A stretch of DNA of 64,000 nucleotides from Hymenobacter lapidarius (lineage in GTDB: Bacteria; Bacteroidota; Bacteroidia; Cytophagales; Hymenobacteraceae), in assembly GCF_001816145.1 (NCBI RefSeq), contig NZ_MDZB01000011.1:47501-111500 (forward strand), read 5' to 3'. A program made the translations under genes and the position numbers. Shown piece by piece: positions 41,862 to 50,689 of the stretch; position 1 is the stretch's first letter; each line of letters opens with the position of its first letter. Below the pieces are notes generated by a model that was not told the origin of the DNA, searched no databases, and worked only from the letters and a program-made list of their open reading frames with translations.

Positions 41862-43511
41862 ATGCTCAACCACTACTTCTGCTGCTTACTGGCCTCGCTG
41901 CCCTTGATGAGCAGTGCCCAGACGGCCCCCGTTGCGCCCCCCGCCACCCAGCCACCAGCCGCTACTGCCCCGCAGGCACCTGCCCGGCCCGCTTCGCCCC
42001 GGCAGCTGTTTCCGGGCTTGTTTGAAGCCGTGCAGCTGGGCCGCGTTTTCGCCGATGGCAAGACCTTCGTGGATGCCGTGCCCCGGCAGCGGCCCGCCAC
42101 CATTCTCGCCGCCTGGAAACGGGAGAAAGCCCAGCCCGGCTTTCAGCTTAAAGCCTTTGTAGCGCGCTATTTCGAGTTGCCGGCCGACGGCGGGGTTCCC
42201 TTCAACAGTGACATAAAAGCCGGCCTGCGCCACCACCTCGACACGCTCTGGACGGTACTGGCGCGCCCCGCCGCCCCGGCCATCGACCCCACCGATTCGT
42301 TGGCGGCCTACAGCTCCCTGCTGCCCTTGCCCAAACCCTACCTGGTGCCGGGCGGCCGTTTCCGGGAGGTGTATTACTGGGATTCCTACTTTACGATGCT
42401 GGGCCTGGCCGAAGCCGGCAAAGGCCAGCTGCTGAAGGACATCACCGATAATTTCGCCTTCCTGATAAGTCGCTATGGCTTCATCCCGAACGGCAACCGC
42501 TCGTACTACCTCACCCGCTCGCAGCCGCCGTTTTTTGCCAGCATGGTGACGCTGCTGGCGCAGGAGCGCGGCAACAGCGAGCTGCTGCGCTACCGCGGCG
42601 CCCTGGCAGCCGAGTACCGCTACTGGATGCGCGGCGCCGAGCAGCTGAAGCCCGGCACGGCCGCCCGCCGGGCCGTGCGCCTGCCCACCGGCGCCGTGCT
42701 CAACCGCTACTGGGACGACAGCGACCAGCCCCGCGAGGAGTCCTACGCCGAAGACGTGGCCGCCGCCAAGCTGAGCAAGCAGCCACCCGCCCAGTTCTAC
42801 CGCCACATCCGGGCGGCGGCGGCATCGGGCTGGGACTTCAGCAGCCGCTGGTTTCGGGCCGGGGGCGGCCTGGGCACCATCCAGACCACCGACATGGTGC
42901 CCGTGGACCTGAACTGCCTGCTCTACAACCTGGAGCTGACCCTGGCCGAAGCGGCCAAGCTGGCCGGCCAGCCGGCCCAGGCGCGGCTCTACACCACCAA
43001 AGCGGCGCAGCGCAAAGCGGCACTCCTGGCCCTGACCTGGGATACCAAAGCCGGCTGGTTTCAGGACTACAACTGGCGGCTGCGGCAGCGCTCTACGGTG
43101 CGCACGCTGGCGGGCGTGTTCCCACTGGCTTTCGGGCTGGCCTCATCGGCGCAGGTCGCGCGGGTTGGCACCACGCTCAAAACCAACTTCCTGAAGCCCG
43201 GCGGCCTGGTAACCAGCCTCAGCGAAACCAAGCAGCAGTGGGATGCCCCCAACGGCTGGGCGCCGCTGCAGTACTTGGCCATTGAGGGCCTCGCGCGCTA
43301 CCAGCAGCAACCGCTGGCCGACACCATCGCCCGTCGCTGGATGGGCCTGAACCAGCGGGTGTTTGCCCAAACCGGCCAGCTGCTGGAGAAGTACGACGTG
43401 CTGCACCCCAACCGCAAAGCCGGCGGCGGCGAGTACCCGCTGCAGGATGGCTTCGGGTGGACCAACGGGGTGCTGCTGCGGCTGATGAACCGCTACCGGG
43501 TGGGGGAATAG
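41862..43511 (+). CDS. treA: Periplasmic trehalase (GH37)
   Basis: A 549-residue enzyme that hydrolyses trehalose to two glucose. A signal peptide (MLNHYFCCLLASLPLMSSAQ) is followed by a Pro/Ala-rich linker (residues about 20-45). GH37 signature 1 is present as PGGRFREVYYWDSYF, and signature 2 as QWDAPNGWAPLQ. Other conserved pieces are SQPPFFASM, REESYAED, the catalytic Asp in SGWDFSSRWF, and the catalytic Glu in LLEKYDVLHP. Length fits TreA/TreF. The preceding gene pair (blaI/M56) is divergent, with the shared gap holding the operators, so the repressor might also affect trehalase, though the operators are about 145 bases from its start. Confidence 0.94.
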   Translation: MLNHYFCCLLASLPLMSSAQTAPVAPPATQPPAATAPQAPARPASPRQLFPGLFEAVQLGRVFADGKTFVDAVPRQRPATILAAWKREKAQPGFQLKAFVARYFELPADGGVPFNSDIKAGLRHHLDTLWTVLARPAAPAIDPTDSLAAYSSLLPLPKPYLVPGGRFREVYYWDSYFTMLGLAEAGKGQLLKDITDNFAFLISRYGFIPNGNRSYYLTRSQPPFFASMVTLLAQERGNSELLRYRGALAAEYRYWMRGAEQLKPGTAARRAVRLPTGAVLNRYWDDSDQPREESYAEDVAAAKLSKQPPAQFYRHIRAAAASGWDFSSRWFRAGGGLGTIQTTDMVPVDLNCLLYNLELTLAEAAKLAGQPAQARLYTTKAAQRKAALLALTWDTKAGWFQDYNWRLRQRSTVRTLAGVFPLAFGLASSAQVARVGTTLKTNFLKPGGLVTSLSETKQQWDAPNGWAPLQYLAIEGLARYQQQPLADTIARRWMGLNQRVFAQTGQLLEKYDVLHPNRKAGGGEYPLQDGFGWTNGVLLRLMNRYRVGE

Positions 43512-43730
43512 GCCCAATCCCACAGATAGGCTCCCGGGCCGGTAAAGCCGCGCCATTAGGCAAAAAAAGGACTTTGCACAGGTTTGCTGGAGGGGAAGGC
43601 GGCGGTGGCGCAGGTACGCCCCACAGTTTGGCACGGTTTTGCATTACACCCTTGCATCGGCCCGCTAGCCGGGCGTTTGGCCCGGTACCCACGGGGCCTG
43701 CTTCTTTCACACCTTCCAATTCTTTTGGTC

Positions 43731-44540
43731 ATGAAATTCTCACGCCTTTCGGGCGGCCTGGCCGCGGCTTGCCTTTTGATTTCTGCTGCTGCCACCACCG
43801 CTTCGGCCCAAGGTGCCCGCGACGCTTACGGCAACCCCAAAGCGGCCCCTTCGCCCCGCACTTCGGCTTCGGGCCAGCGCGCTCCGGTGCGCAGCCAGGC
43901 GGCTAACACGGTGTCGGCCGGCGCCAATTCTGCGGTTCGCTTTGGCTTCCGGGGTGGCCTCAACTTGGCCGATGTGCAAGGCGATGCCGTGAAAAGCTTC
44001 ACTGAATTGGCCGGCTACGCTCCCGATGGTGCCATTACCAAGCAGATGCGCCCCGGCTTCTACGCCGGTGTGTATGCCACGCTGCCGCTGGGCCCCGGCT
44101 TCGCCATTGAGCCCGGCATCAACTACTCCGAAAAAGGCACCGTGCTCAAAGGCACCCTGCCCTTCCCCAAGCTCGATTTCCTGAACGCGAGGGTGACTGG
44201 CACGGCCCGCCTGGCTTATGTGGATGTGCCAGTACTGGCCAAAGTATTTGTGACGCCCGGCTTCTACCTCTACGCCGGTCCGCAGGCCTCGTTCCTGGTG
44301 AGCGGCAAGGCGCGGGTGCAGGCAGGGGCCCTGGGCATCAACGCCTACCAGGACGATTTCGACATCTCCAACCAGCTCCGCAAAGTCGACTTCTCGGCTG
44401 TGGGTGGCCTGGGCTACCAGTTTGAAAACGGCTTGGGCCTGAGCGCGGGCTACGACTACGGCCTGACGTCGCTGGACACCAATAACCGCTTCGATGCCCA
44501 GAACCGGGTGATTAAAGTGGGCGCCAACTTCTCTTTTTAA
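43731..44540 (+). CDS. Outer-membrane beta-barrel protein (PorT-like)
   Basis: A 269-residue protein starting MKFSRLSGGLAAACLLISAA (ATG 43731) with a cleavage site near ASAQG. After a Ser/Ala/Arg-rich linker (about residues 25-60), the domain starts with SAVRFGFRGGLNLADVQGDA, typical of PorT-family / OMP_b-brl_2 barrels, and continues with alternating strands such as FYAGVYATLPLGPGFAIEPG, RLAYVDVPVLAKVFV and FYLYAGPQASFLVSG, ending VIKVGANFSF with the terminal Phe expected for barrel insertion. Role unknown. The open frame before 43731 is not needed. A terminator at 44615 follows. Confidence 0.88.
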   Translation: MKFSRLSGGLAAACLLISAAATTASAQGARDAYGNPKAAPSPRTSASGQRAPVRSQAANTVSAGANSAVRFGFRGGLNLADVQGDAVKSFTELAGYAPDGAITKQMRPGFYAGVYATLPLGPGFAIEPGINYSEKGTVLKGTLPFPKLDFLNARVTGTARLAYVDVPVLAKVFVTPGFYLYAGPQASFLVSGKARVQAGALGINAYQDDFDISNQLRKVDFSAVGGLGYQFENGLGLSAGYDYGLTSLDTNNRFDAQNRVIKVGANFSF

Positions 44541-44614
44541 GCTGATTATCAGCCATTATAGTCCAGTTATCCATTTTCACATATTGTTAGTGTAAGCATC
44601 CGAGATATATTATC

Positions 44615-44646
44615 AAAAGGCCCCACCGCTGCAACGGTGGGGTCTT
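44615..44646 (+). terminator. Terminator after the barrel gene
   Basis: GGCCCCACCG / CGGTGGGGTC around CTGCAA, with an A-run before it. Almost the same loop as the hairpin at 46470. Confidence 0.75.
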
Positions 44647-44809
44647 ATTGGTATTCATAGCTGCAGGCACCACTGATTTTTGCCATGCTCTGCTCTTCAC
44701 ACAATGGCTTTTTTAACTCCATTTTAATGTTTTAGGGCGATACATAGCTGGGCCCCTGTCTATATTTGCTTTCAGTATATTTCCAATTTTTTTAATAAAA
44801 AATTCCACC

Positions 44810-45265
44810 ATGACCAACCGTTTTCTAGCATTCTTCCTGCTGATTGGCCTTCTCGTAGGCGCATTATCGGCGCAAGCCGCTGCCAACCCCGACGCCGTGC
44901 TCGGGGTCTGGAAAAACGGGGAGGGCACCGGCATGATTCAGATTTTCAAGAAGGGTGACAAGTACTACGGCCGCCTCGTATGGCTGAAAGTGGCCAACAC
45001 CCCCGAAGGCAAGCCCCGCACCGATGTGAACAACCCCGACGAAAGCAAGCGCAACGTGCTGCTCAAGGGCTTGGAAAACATGCGCGATTTCACGTATAAA
45101 GGCGATAATAAGTGGGAAGACGGTAAAATCTACGACCCCAAGAACGGCAACGACTACAGCTGCGAAATGACTTTGGTGGACCCCAACACCCTGGAGGTGC
45201 GCGGTTTCATCGGCGTGTCCCTCTTTGGGCGGACCGACGTGTGGAAGCGCCAGGTCAAAAAATAA
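44810..45265 (+). CDS. DUF2147-family secreted protein
   Basis: A 151-residue protein with a signal peptide (MTNRFLAFFLLIGLLVGALS, cleavage near AQAAA). The mature domain begins ANPDAVLGVWKNGEGTGMIQ, then KKGDKYYGRLVWLK, LLKGLENMRDFTYKGDNKWE, GKIYDPKNGNDYSCEMTL and ends LEVRGFIGVSLFGRTDVWKR. This order (V-G-x-W, G-x-I-Y-D-P, G-x-x-G) is diagnostic of DUF2147, a lipocalin-like secreted fold common in Bacteroidota and Proteobacteria. Ligand and role are unknown. The upstream region is A+T-rich and should hold its promoter. The frameshifted gene at 45374 follows on the same strand. Confidence 0.92.
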   Translation: MTNRFLAFFLLIGLLVGALSAQAAANPDAVLGVWKNGEGTGMIQIFKKGDKYYGRLVWLKVANTPEGKPRTDVNNPDESKRNVLLKGLENMRDFTYKGDNKWEDGKIYDPKNGNDYSCEMTLVDPNTLEVRGFIGVSLFGRTDVWKRQVKK

Positions 45266-45373
45266 TAACCGCCTGCTGCTGAGTTAGCTCCCGAGCTTCT
45301 GCCCACCCGCGGCAGGGGCTCGGGATGCCTGTTTTCAATGGCTTTTCTCATTCAACCACTCCCCACCTACTGC

Positions 45374-46436
45374 ATGAAATACACCTACTTTGCCCTTGCT
45401 GCCTGCCTGCTGGCCGGGGCCCCGGCTGCGGCCCAGGTCACCGACACCACCCGCACTGCCACGCCCGCCGCCGAGGAAAACTTCGACGCGTTTGGCGATG
45501 CCAACGCGGGCACTACCGATTACAACACCCAGAAAGTCCTCTACCTCACGCCCACCAAGCTGATTTCGGTGGGCTACGAGGCCCAGTTGGGCTACAACCT
45601 GAGCACCGCCGGGCCCCTGCCCGCCAGCACGGCCCCCGCCGTCGAAACCAAGGTCAATTCGGCCCGCGGCTTGCGCCTGGCTTTCAATGCGCCGGTTATT
45701 TCGCGCACCGATTTTATATTCAACGTGGGCCTCACCTACTGGAACACGGGCCTGGACCTGGCCAACGCCGAACGGTCGCCGTATTTCGACAAGCTGCAGG
45801 ATGGCCTGCGCACCACGGGCATCAACACGACCATCTTCAACCCCATCGACAACAAGCACTTCGTCATTCTGCAGCTTAACCTCGACGCCAACGGCAACTA
45901 CCGCAACTTCCAGGAAGTGCAGACCGAGGCGTACACGTTCAGTGCCACGGGCATTTATGGCTGGAAGCCCAACGACAACCTGCAGTGGGGCCTGGGCCTG
46001 AGCCGCACTTACCGCGCCGGGCAGCTGCTCTACATTCCGGTGCTGCTCTACAACCGCACCTTCTCGCCGCAGTGGGGCTGCGAGGTGATATTCCCGCCGG
46101 GCCGAAATCCGCCGCAACTTCGGCACCAACGCCCTGCTGAAGCTGGGCTACGAACTGGAAGGCAACACCTACTACCTGGGCAAAATACAGAACCAGGAAG
46201 TGTACCTGCGCCGCGGCGAGTTGAAGCCCCGTATCACCTACGAGCGCCAGCTCTCGGGTTTTGTGTGGGTATCGGCCCAGGCCGGCCTGCGCTACAACTA
46301 CCGCAACGACGCCTTCCGCAACCAGGACCCCACCGGCGAGAAGGAAAGCACGCTGGGCTCGGAGCCTTCGCTGTACAAAAACACGCTCACCAACCCGCTG
46401 TACTTCAATATCAGCCTGAACTTGGTTAGCCCGTAA
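45374..46436 (+). pseudogene. Outer-membrane beta-barrel protein, frameshifted (DUF6268-like)
   Basis: The frame from ATG 45374 (MKYTYFALAACLLAGAPAAA, cleavage near AQ) runs correctly to about 46095 with barrel-like strands (RLAFNAPVISRTDFIFNVGL, AYTFSATGIYGWKP, LLYIPVLLYNRTFS). It then loses the pattern and continues in the wrong frame to 46429. The right frame resumes at about 46102 with AEIRRNFGTNALLKLGYELE and ends at 46436 (LYFNISLNLVSP). One extra G in the GGG at 46099-46101 explains the shift. The joined protein would have about 353 residues. The strand pattern and terminus resemble DUF6268 outer-membrane proteins, a tentative call. Either a recent mutation or a base-calling error. Confidence 0.75.
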
Positions 46437-46469
46437 AAATTCCCATTGTTCGGAATTTGCGACGCCAAG

Positions 46470-46502
46470 AAGGCCCCACTGCTGCAACAGTGAGGCCTTT
46501 TT
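46470..46502 (+). terminator. Terminator after the frameshifted barrel gene
   Basis: AAGGCCCCACTG, loop CTGCAA, CAGTGAGGCCTTTTT. Compared with the hairpin at 44615, one base pair in the stem has changed on both sides (C-G to T-A), so pairing is kept. It can also act leftward on the vWA gene. Confidence 0.8.
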
Positions 46503-46542
46503 GGTTTAAGCAGTGCGGACTTTTAGCCCGCGCTACAACAGC

Positions 46543-48531
46543 TTAGCGGATGCCCACGGCGCTGCTGCCGCTCAGGCCCTGCGCCAAGCGCACGAGGCGC
46601 ACGAGCTCGGCGCGGTAGCCGTCGGCATCGGAGCCGCGCGCGCCGTTGGCCAGCTGCTCGGTGGCGGCCCAGGTGGCGGTGCCGCGCTGCTCGCTCTGGC
46701 GCAGCAGCATGCCGAACTGGGCCACGGCGGCGGCAAAGCGGAAGTCGGCCGAGGCTTTTTCGATGGCGACGGGCGTGCCTACTAAGGGCTGCGACAGGAG
46801 CTTGCTGGTGTTGCCCTGCGGCTCTTTGTAGCGCAGCTTCACGGTCAGCACGTCATTCGTGAGGAACTGCTGCATGTTGCTGGTGCTGGCTTTGGTGGGC
46901 TGGTACTTGAGGTCATCGATAAGGGGCGTAGCGCTGCCCACGGGCACTATTTCGTAGAGAGCCGTGACGGTGTGGCCCGCGCCGAGTTCGCCGGCATCTT
47001 TGCGGTCGTTGTTGAAATCCTCGGCTTCGAGCAGGCGGTTTTCGTAGCCCACGAGGCGGTAGTTGGCCACGCGGGCGGGGTTGAACTCGACTTGCAGCTT
47101 CACGTCCTTGGCCACGGTGAAGAGCGTGCCGCCAAACTGCGCCACCAGCACCCGGCCGGCCTCGTCGAGGTTATCGAGGTAGGCGTAGTTGCCGTTGCCT
47201 TTGTCGGCCAGGGTTTCCATGCGGGAGTCGCGCAGGTTGCCGCGCCCGCAGCCCAGCACCGTGAGGAACACGCCGCTTTCGCGCTGGTCCACAATGAGTT
47301 TTTCCAGCGCCTCATCGGAGCTTTCGCCCACGTTGAAATCCCCATCCGAAGCCAGAATCACGCGGTTGTTGCCTCCCTCATTGAAGTGCTGCCGGGCCGT
47401 GGAGTAGGCCAGGCGCAAACCCGCGCCGCCCGCCGTGGAGCCGCCGGACTGCAGCCGGTCAATGGCATCGAGAATGACCTGTGGCTGCGAGCCGGGCGTG
47501 GGCGGCAGCACCAGGCCGGCCGCCCCGGCGTACACCACCAGCGCCACCCGGTCCTGGGGCCGCAGCTGCTTCACCAGCAGCCGGAGGCCGGCTTGCACCA
47601 AGGGCAGGCGGTCGGGGCCGGACATGGAGCCGGACACATCGACCAGGAACACCAGGTTGGCGGGCGGCAGCTTGGCGGTTTCTATTTTTTTGGCCTGGAT
47701 GCCGATGCGGGCCAGCTGGTGCGCGGTGTTCCAGGGGCACACGGCCAGCTCGGTGCTGATGCGCACGGGGTCGGGCGAAGTGGCGGGCGGCGTGGCGTAG
47801 TCGTAGCGGAAGTAGTTCAGCATTTCTTCCACGCGCACGGCGTCGCGCGGGGGCAGCTGGCCTTCGTTGAGAAAGCGGCGCACGTTGGTGTAGCTGGCGG
47901 CGTCCACGTCCAGCGCAAAGGTGCTGAGCGGGGCATTCTTGACGGTGAAAAAGGCATTTTCTTTCACCCTGGCGTAGGTGTCGCCCGCGCCGGCTTCGGG
48001 CCGGGCGGGGTACGGCGCATTGGGCGGCGCAGGCATGCTGTAGCCACTCATATCGTGGCCGCTTTGACGGCTTTTTTTATCAACACTGACCCCGGCGGCC
48101 CGGCCATTGAGCACCTGGCTGACGCTGCCCGTTATGGTCCGCACGGCGCGTTGCGGGGCGCTTCCGGTCACCACTACTTCGTTGAGTTGCCGGGCATCGG
48201 GGGCCAGCGTCACGTCCACCACGCGGGCGGAGCCCACGGCGCGCTCCACGGTGACGTACCCGACACTGGAAAAGACCAGCCTGGCCTGGGGCGCATTGGT
48301 TACGAGCAGGCTGTAGCGGCCACCGGCATCAGTGGATACGCCGTTAGTGGTGCCTTTAATCAGCACCGTGACACCGGGCAGGGGCTGGCCGGTGCCTTGC
48401 TCGCGCACGGTCCCGTGCACTTGGTGGTTGCGCACGGTGTCCTGCGGGGCCACGGACTTCGGTTGTTGGGCGTAGGTGGCGTTAGCCGGGGCCAGCAGGG
48501 CGAGCAGCGCCGGAAGCAGTAGGTTTTTCAT
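46543..48531 (-). CDS. vWA-domain protein with carboxypeptidase-regulatory domain
   Basis: A 662-residue secreted or outer-membrane protein. The ATG at 48531 gives the signal peptide MKNLLLPALLALLAPANATY; the open frame beyond it is antisense to the sigma gene. Residues about 35-115 are a carboxypeptidase-regulatory domain (VHGTVREQGTGQPLPGVTVL), followed by a short plug-like piece as in SusC receptors (EVVVTGSAPQRAVRTITGSV). After a linker, FALDVDAASYTNVRRFLNEG opens a YfbK-like region, and the vWA domain carries the MIDAS motif (NLVFLVDVSGSMSG). The C-terminal DUF3520-like part ends SSAVGIR. It is divergent from an ECF sigma factor (gap 102 bases), which suggests that the sigma factor controls it or senses it. 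Binding partner unknown. Confidence 0.88.
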   Translation of the reverse strand: MKNLLLPALLALLAPANATYAQQPKSVAPQDTVRNHQVHGTVREQGTGQPLPGVTVLIKGTTNGVSTDAGGRYSLLVTNAPQARLVFSSVGYVTVERAVGSARVVDVTLAPDARQLNEVVVTGSAPQRAVRTITGSVSQVLNGRAAGVSVDKKSRQSGHDMSGYSMPAPPNAPYPARPEAGAGDTYARVKENAFFTVKNAPLSTFALDVDAASYTNVRRFLNEGQLPPRDAVRVEEMLNYFRYDYATPPATSPDPVRISTELAVCPWNTAHQLARIGIQAKKIETAKLPPANLVFLVDVSGSMSGPDRLPLVQAGLRLLVKQLRPQDRVALVVYAGAAGLVLPPTPGSQPQVILDAIDRLQSGGSTAGGAGLRLAYSTARQHFNEGGNNRVILASDGDFNVGESSDEALEKLIVDQRESGVFLTVLGCGRGNLRDSRMETLADKGNGNYAYLDNLDEAGRVLVAQFGGTLFTVAKDVKLQVEFNPARVANYRLVGYENRLLEAEDFNNDRKDAGELGAGHTVTALYEIVPVGSATPLIDDLKYQPTKASTSNMQQFLTNDVLTVKLRYKEPQGNTSKLLSQPLVGTPVAIEKASADFRFAAAVAQFGMLLRQSEQRGTATWAATEQLANGARGSDADGYRAELVRLVRLAQGLSGSSAVGIR

Positions 48532-48633
48532 GGCAACAGGGTTGGGGTGAGGTGTGGCTAGCTGATGCGGGCCGGCGCGGAATTGCACACGCGGCCGCAA
48601 AAAATCCTGGTGCTGCCCTATCTTCCCCGTCCC

Positions 48634-49317
48634 ATGTTCTTTCGCCGCTCCCCGCCCGCTGCCGCCGCGCCGCTCTCCGACCAGGAGCTGCTGGCCCGCT
48701 ACCGCCTGCGCGGCGAGGTGGCCGACTTGGGCGTGCTCTACGACCGGTACCTGCCCGAAGCCTTTGCCGTGGCCCGCCGCTACCTGGCCCCGCCCGACGA
48801 AGACGCCCAGGACGCCGTGATGCAGCTGTTTGAGCACCTCGTGAAAGCCCTGCGCACCCACGCGCCCGACAACTTTCCGGCCTGGCTGCACACCACCGCC
48901 CGCAACCATTGCCTGATGCAGCTGCGGGCCCGCAAGCGCGCCGGGCCCAGCGCCGGGCCGCTCATTCTCACCTTCCCCGATGCCGCTGATGTGGAAATAG
49001 CCGGGGCCCGGCATCTGGTGGACGAGGCGGACGCCGCGGCCGAAGCCGAGGACACCGAAAACCGCCTCCAGCACCTGGAAGCGGCCCTGGCCCACCTGCC
49101 GCCCGCCCAACGCCGCTGCCTGGAATTGTTTTACCTTGAAAAGAAGTGCTACCGCGACATTGCCATCGAAACTGGCCTGGAGCTGAACCTGGTACGCAGC
49201 CACCTGCAAAACGGCAAGCGCATGCTGCGCCGGCAGTTGGAACCGCCCGCCCCGGCAATTGCTCTCAGAAACTTACCCCCGGCTTCTTCCAATAATCCGC
49301 TTCATGTTGCCCGTTGA
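48634..49317 (+). CDS. ECF-type RNA polymerase sigma factor
   Basis: A 227-residue sigma-70 family protein beginning MFFRRSPPAAAAPLSDQELL (ATG 48634). Region 2 is visible as LYDRYLPEAFAVARRYL, DEDAQDAVMQLFEHLVKAL and FPAWLHTTARNHCLMQLRAR. Region 4 is at about residues 145-200 (LAHLPPAQRRCLELFYLEKK, then CYRDIAIETGLELNLVRSHL and QNGKRMLRRQL). There is a longer linker than usual and a C-terminal tail of 20 residues. The following anti-sigma gene overlaps by 14 bases, the standard arrangement for a sigma/anti-sigma pair. The vWA gene is divergent. The signal and regulon are not visible. Confidence 0.9.
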   Translation: MFFRRSPPAAAAPLSDQELLARYRLRGEVADLGVLYDRYLPEAFAVARRYLAPPDEDAQDAVMQLFEHLVKALRTHAPDNFPAWLHTTARNHCLMQLRARKRAGPSAGPLILTFPDAADVEIAGARHLVDEADAAAEAEDTENRLQHLEAALAHLPPAQRRCLELFYLEKKCYRDIAIETGLELNLVRSHLQNGKRMLRRQLEPPAPAIALRNLPPASSNNPLHVAR

Positions 49318-50530
49318 CTTGCCCTTCGCCCTGCTGCCCGCCCCCGGCCCCCACCCGGCCACGGCGGAGCTGCGCGCCTACGCGGCCGGCACCCTTGCGC
49401 CCGCCGACGAGCACCGCATTGAGGCCCATTCGCTGGATTGCGAGCGCTGCGCGGAACTGGTAGCGGGCTTTTCGATGAGCGACGCCGCTACCACCGACCA
49501 CGCCGTGGCCGAGCTGCGCACCCGCCTGCAAACCCGCGTAGGCCAGCCAGATGCCGCCCCCGTTGCCCCCGCCCGGACGTGGCCCCGGCTGGCCGCCGCG
49601 GCCGCGCTGGTGGGCGTGGTAGCCGCCGGCCTGTGGGGCCTAGACCAGCGCAAGGCCGACGCCCCAACAGTTGCCGCGGTCCGGCAGGAAGCAATGCAGC
49701 AAGCCGCGCCAGCGCCGCTCCCGGAGCCGCTGGCACCCGCTGCCGCACCCGCTGCCACAGCTGCTGCCCCAGCCGAAACCATAGCGGCCATTCAAGCCGC
49801 AAAAACCGAAACGGAAACTGCCTTCTATGCGGCGGTGACCACCCCGCCTGCGCGCCGCACCGAGCCGGCGGCACGCGCAATACGCCACTCGACCAGGCCT
49901 TCGGATACCGCAGCATCAGCAACCAACGAGGTAGCCCTGGCCGGTGTCCCACAGGCAGATAAGGCAGTGGCAGCAGCTGAAATGAAGGAAGTAGCGGCTG
50001 TGGTTTATGAAGCCAGTGCCAACGACGAGGCCGGCGAGGTACTGGTGTCGCCCGCGGCACCCAATGCCAAGAAAATGCTCAGGCGGCAAGTAGCCATTGC
50101 CGATAGCGCGCAGGCCCAAAACACCGCAAATCAGCAGGCTGTTTCCAAAGCCAAAGCCCGACTCATGGCCGTGGCAACGCCGGCGCTTTCGGGCGCAATG
50201 GCGGGCCGCACGGCGGCTACGTCCATGCCGGCTCCAGCCTCCATCAACCCGGCCCCGGTGGGCGGCATGGGCGATTTGCGCGAGTACATCCGCAAAACCG
50301 CCGTGGAGTTTGAGCCCGAAGCCCGCGCCATGCGCCTGACCGGCCTGGTGCACGTCAAATTCACGGTAGGAGCCGACGGCAAGCTGAGTGACTTCAAAGT
50401 GAGCCGGGGCCTGCGCGACGACTACGACGCCGAAGCCATCCGCATTATCAGCGAAGGCCCGGCGTGGCAGCCCGGCGTGGCCGGCGGCCGGCGCGCGCCG
50501 CTGCCCATGGAGGTTACGGTACCGTTTTGA
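49304..50530 (+). CDS. Zinc-finger anti-sigma factor fused to a TonB C-terminal domain
   Basis: A 408-residue protein from ATG 49304 (MLPVDLPFALLPAPGPHPAT). Residues about 15-60 are a cytoplasmic anti-sigma domain with HSLDCERC, a His-x3-Cys-x2-Cys zinc motif. One membrane segment follows (LAAAAALVGVVAAGLWGL, about residues 105-122), then a long Ala/Pro/Glu-rich periplasmic linker (about 130-310) and a TonB-like domain at the end: EYIRKTAVEFEPEARAMRLT, LVHVKFTVGADGKLSDFKVS and APLPMEVTVPF. The order zinc anti-sigma, helix, linker, TonB would let a periplasmic or outer-membrane signal reach the sigma factor directly. The overlap with the sigma gene supports pairing. REP copy 7 follows. Confidence 0.88.
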   Translation: MLPVDLPFALLPAPGPHPATAELRAYAAGTLAPADEHRIEAHSLDCERCAELVAGFSMSDAATTDHAVAELRTRLQTRVGQPDAAPVAPARTWPRLAAAAALVGVVAAGLWGLDQRKADAPTVAAVRQEAMQQAAPAPLPEPLAPAAAPAATAAAPAETIAAIQAAKTETETAFYAAVTTPPARRTEPAARAIRHSTRPSDTAASATNEVALAGVPQADKAVAAAEMKEVAAVVYEASANDEAGEVLVSPAAPNAKKMLRRQVAIADSAQAQNTANQQAVSKAKARLMAVATPALSGAMAGRTAATSMPAPASINPAPVGGMGDLREYIRKTAVEFEPEARAMRLTGLVHVKFTVGADGKLSDFKVSRGLRDDYDAEAIRIISEGPAWQPGVAGGRRAPLPMEVTVPF

Positions 50531-50569
50531 GTAGCCGGCTTATTTGTGATGAAAAAAGGCAGGAAAAGA

Positions 50570-50666
50570 GAACGTCATGCTGAGCGCAGCCGAAGCATCT
50601 CTACTGCAATAGTAAATGAATTACTTGCGCGGTAGAGATGCTTCGGCTGCGCTCAGCATGACGTTC
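50570..50666. repeat. REP-like palindrome, copy 7
   Basis: Arms GAACGTCATGCTGAGCGCAG and complement; inner arms of the TCTCTACTGC / GCGGTAGAGA type. It begins 39 bases after a stop codon, between convergent genes. Confidence 0.92.
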
Positions 50667-50689
50667 AGTTAATAACTGACAACTAAATA

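Noticed and set aside
48532..49209. N-terminal extension of the vWA protein (226 codons)
   Set aside because: Runs antisense to the ECF sigma gene; the signal peptide at 48531 marks the true start.
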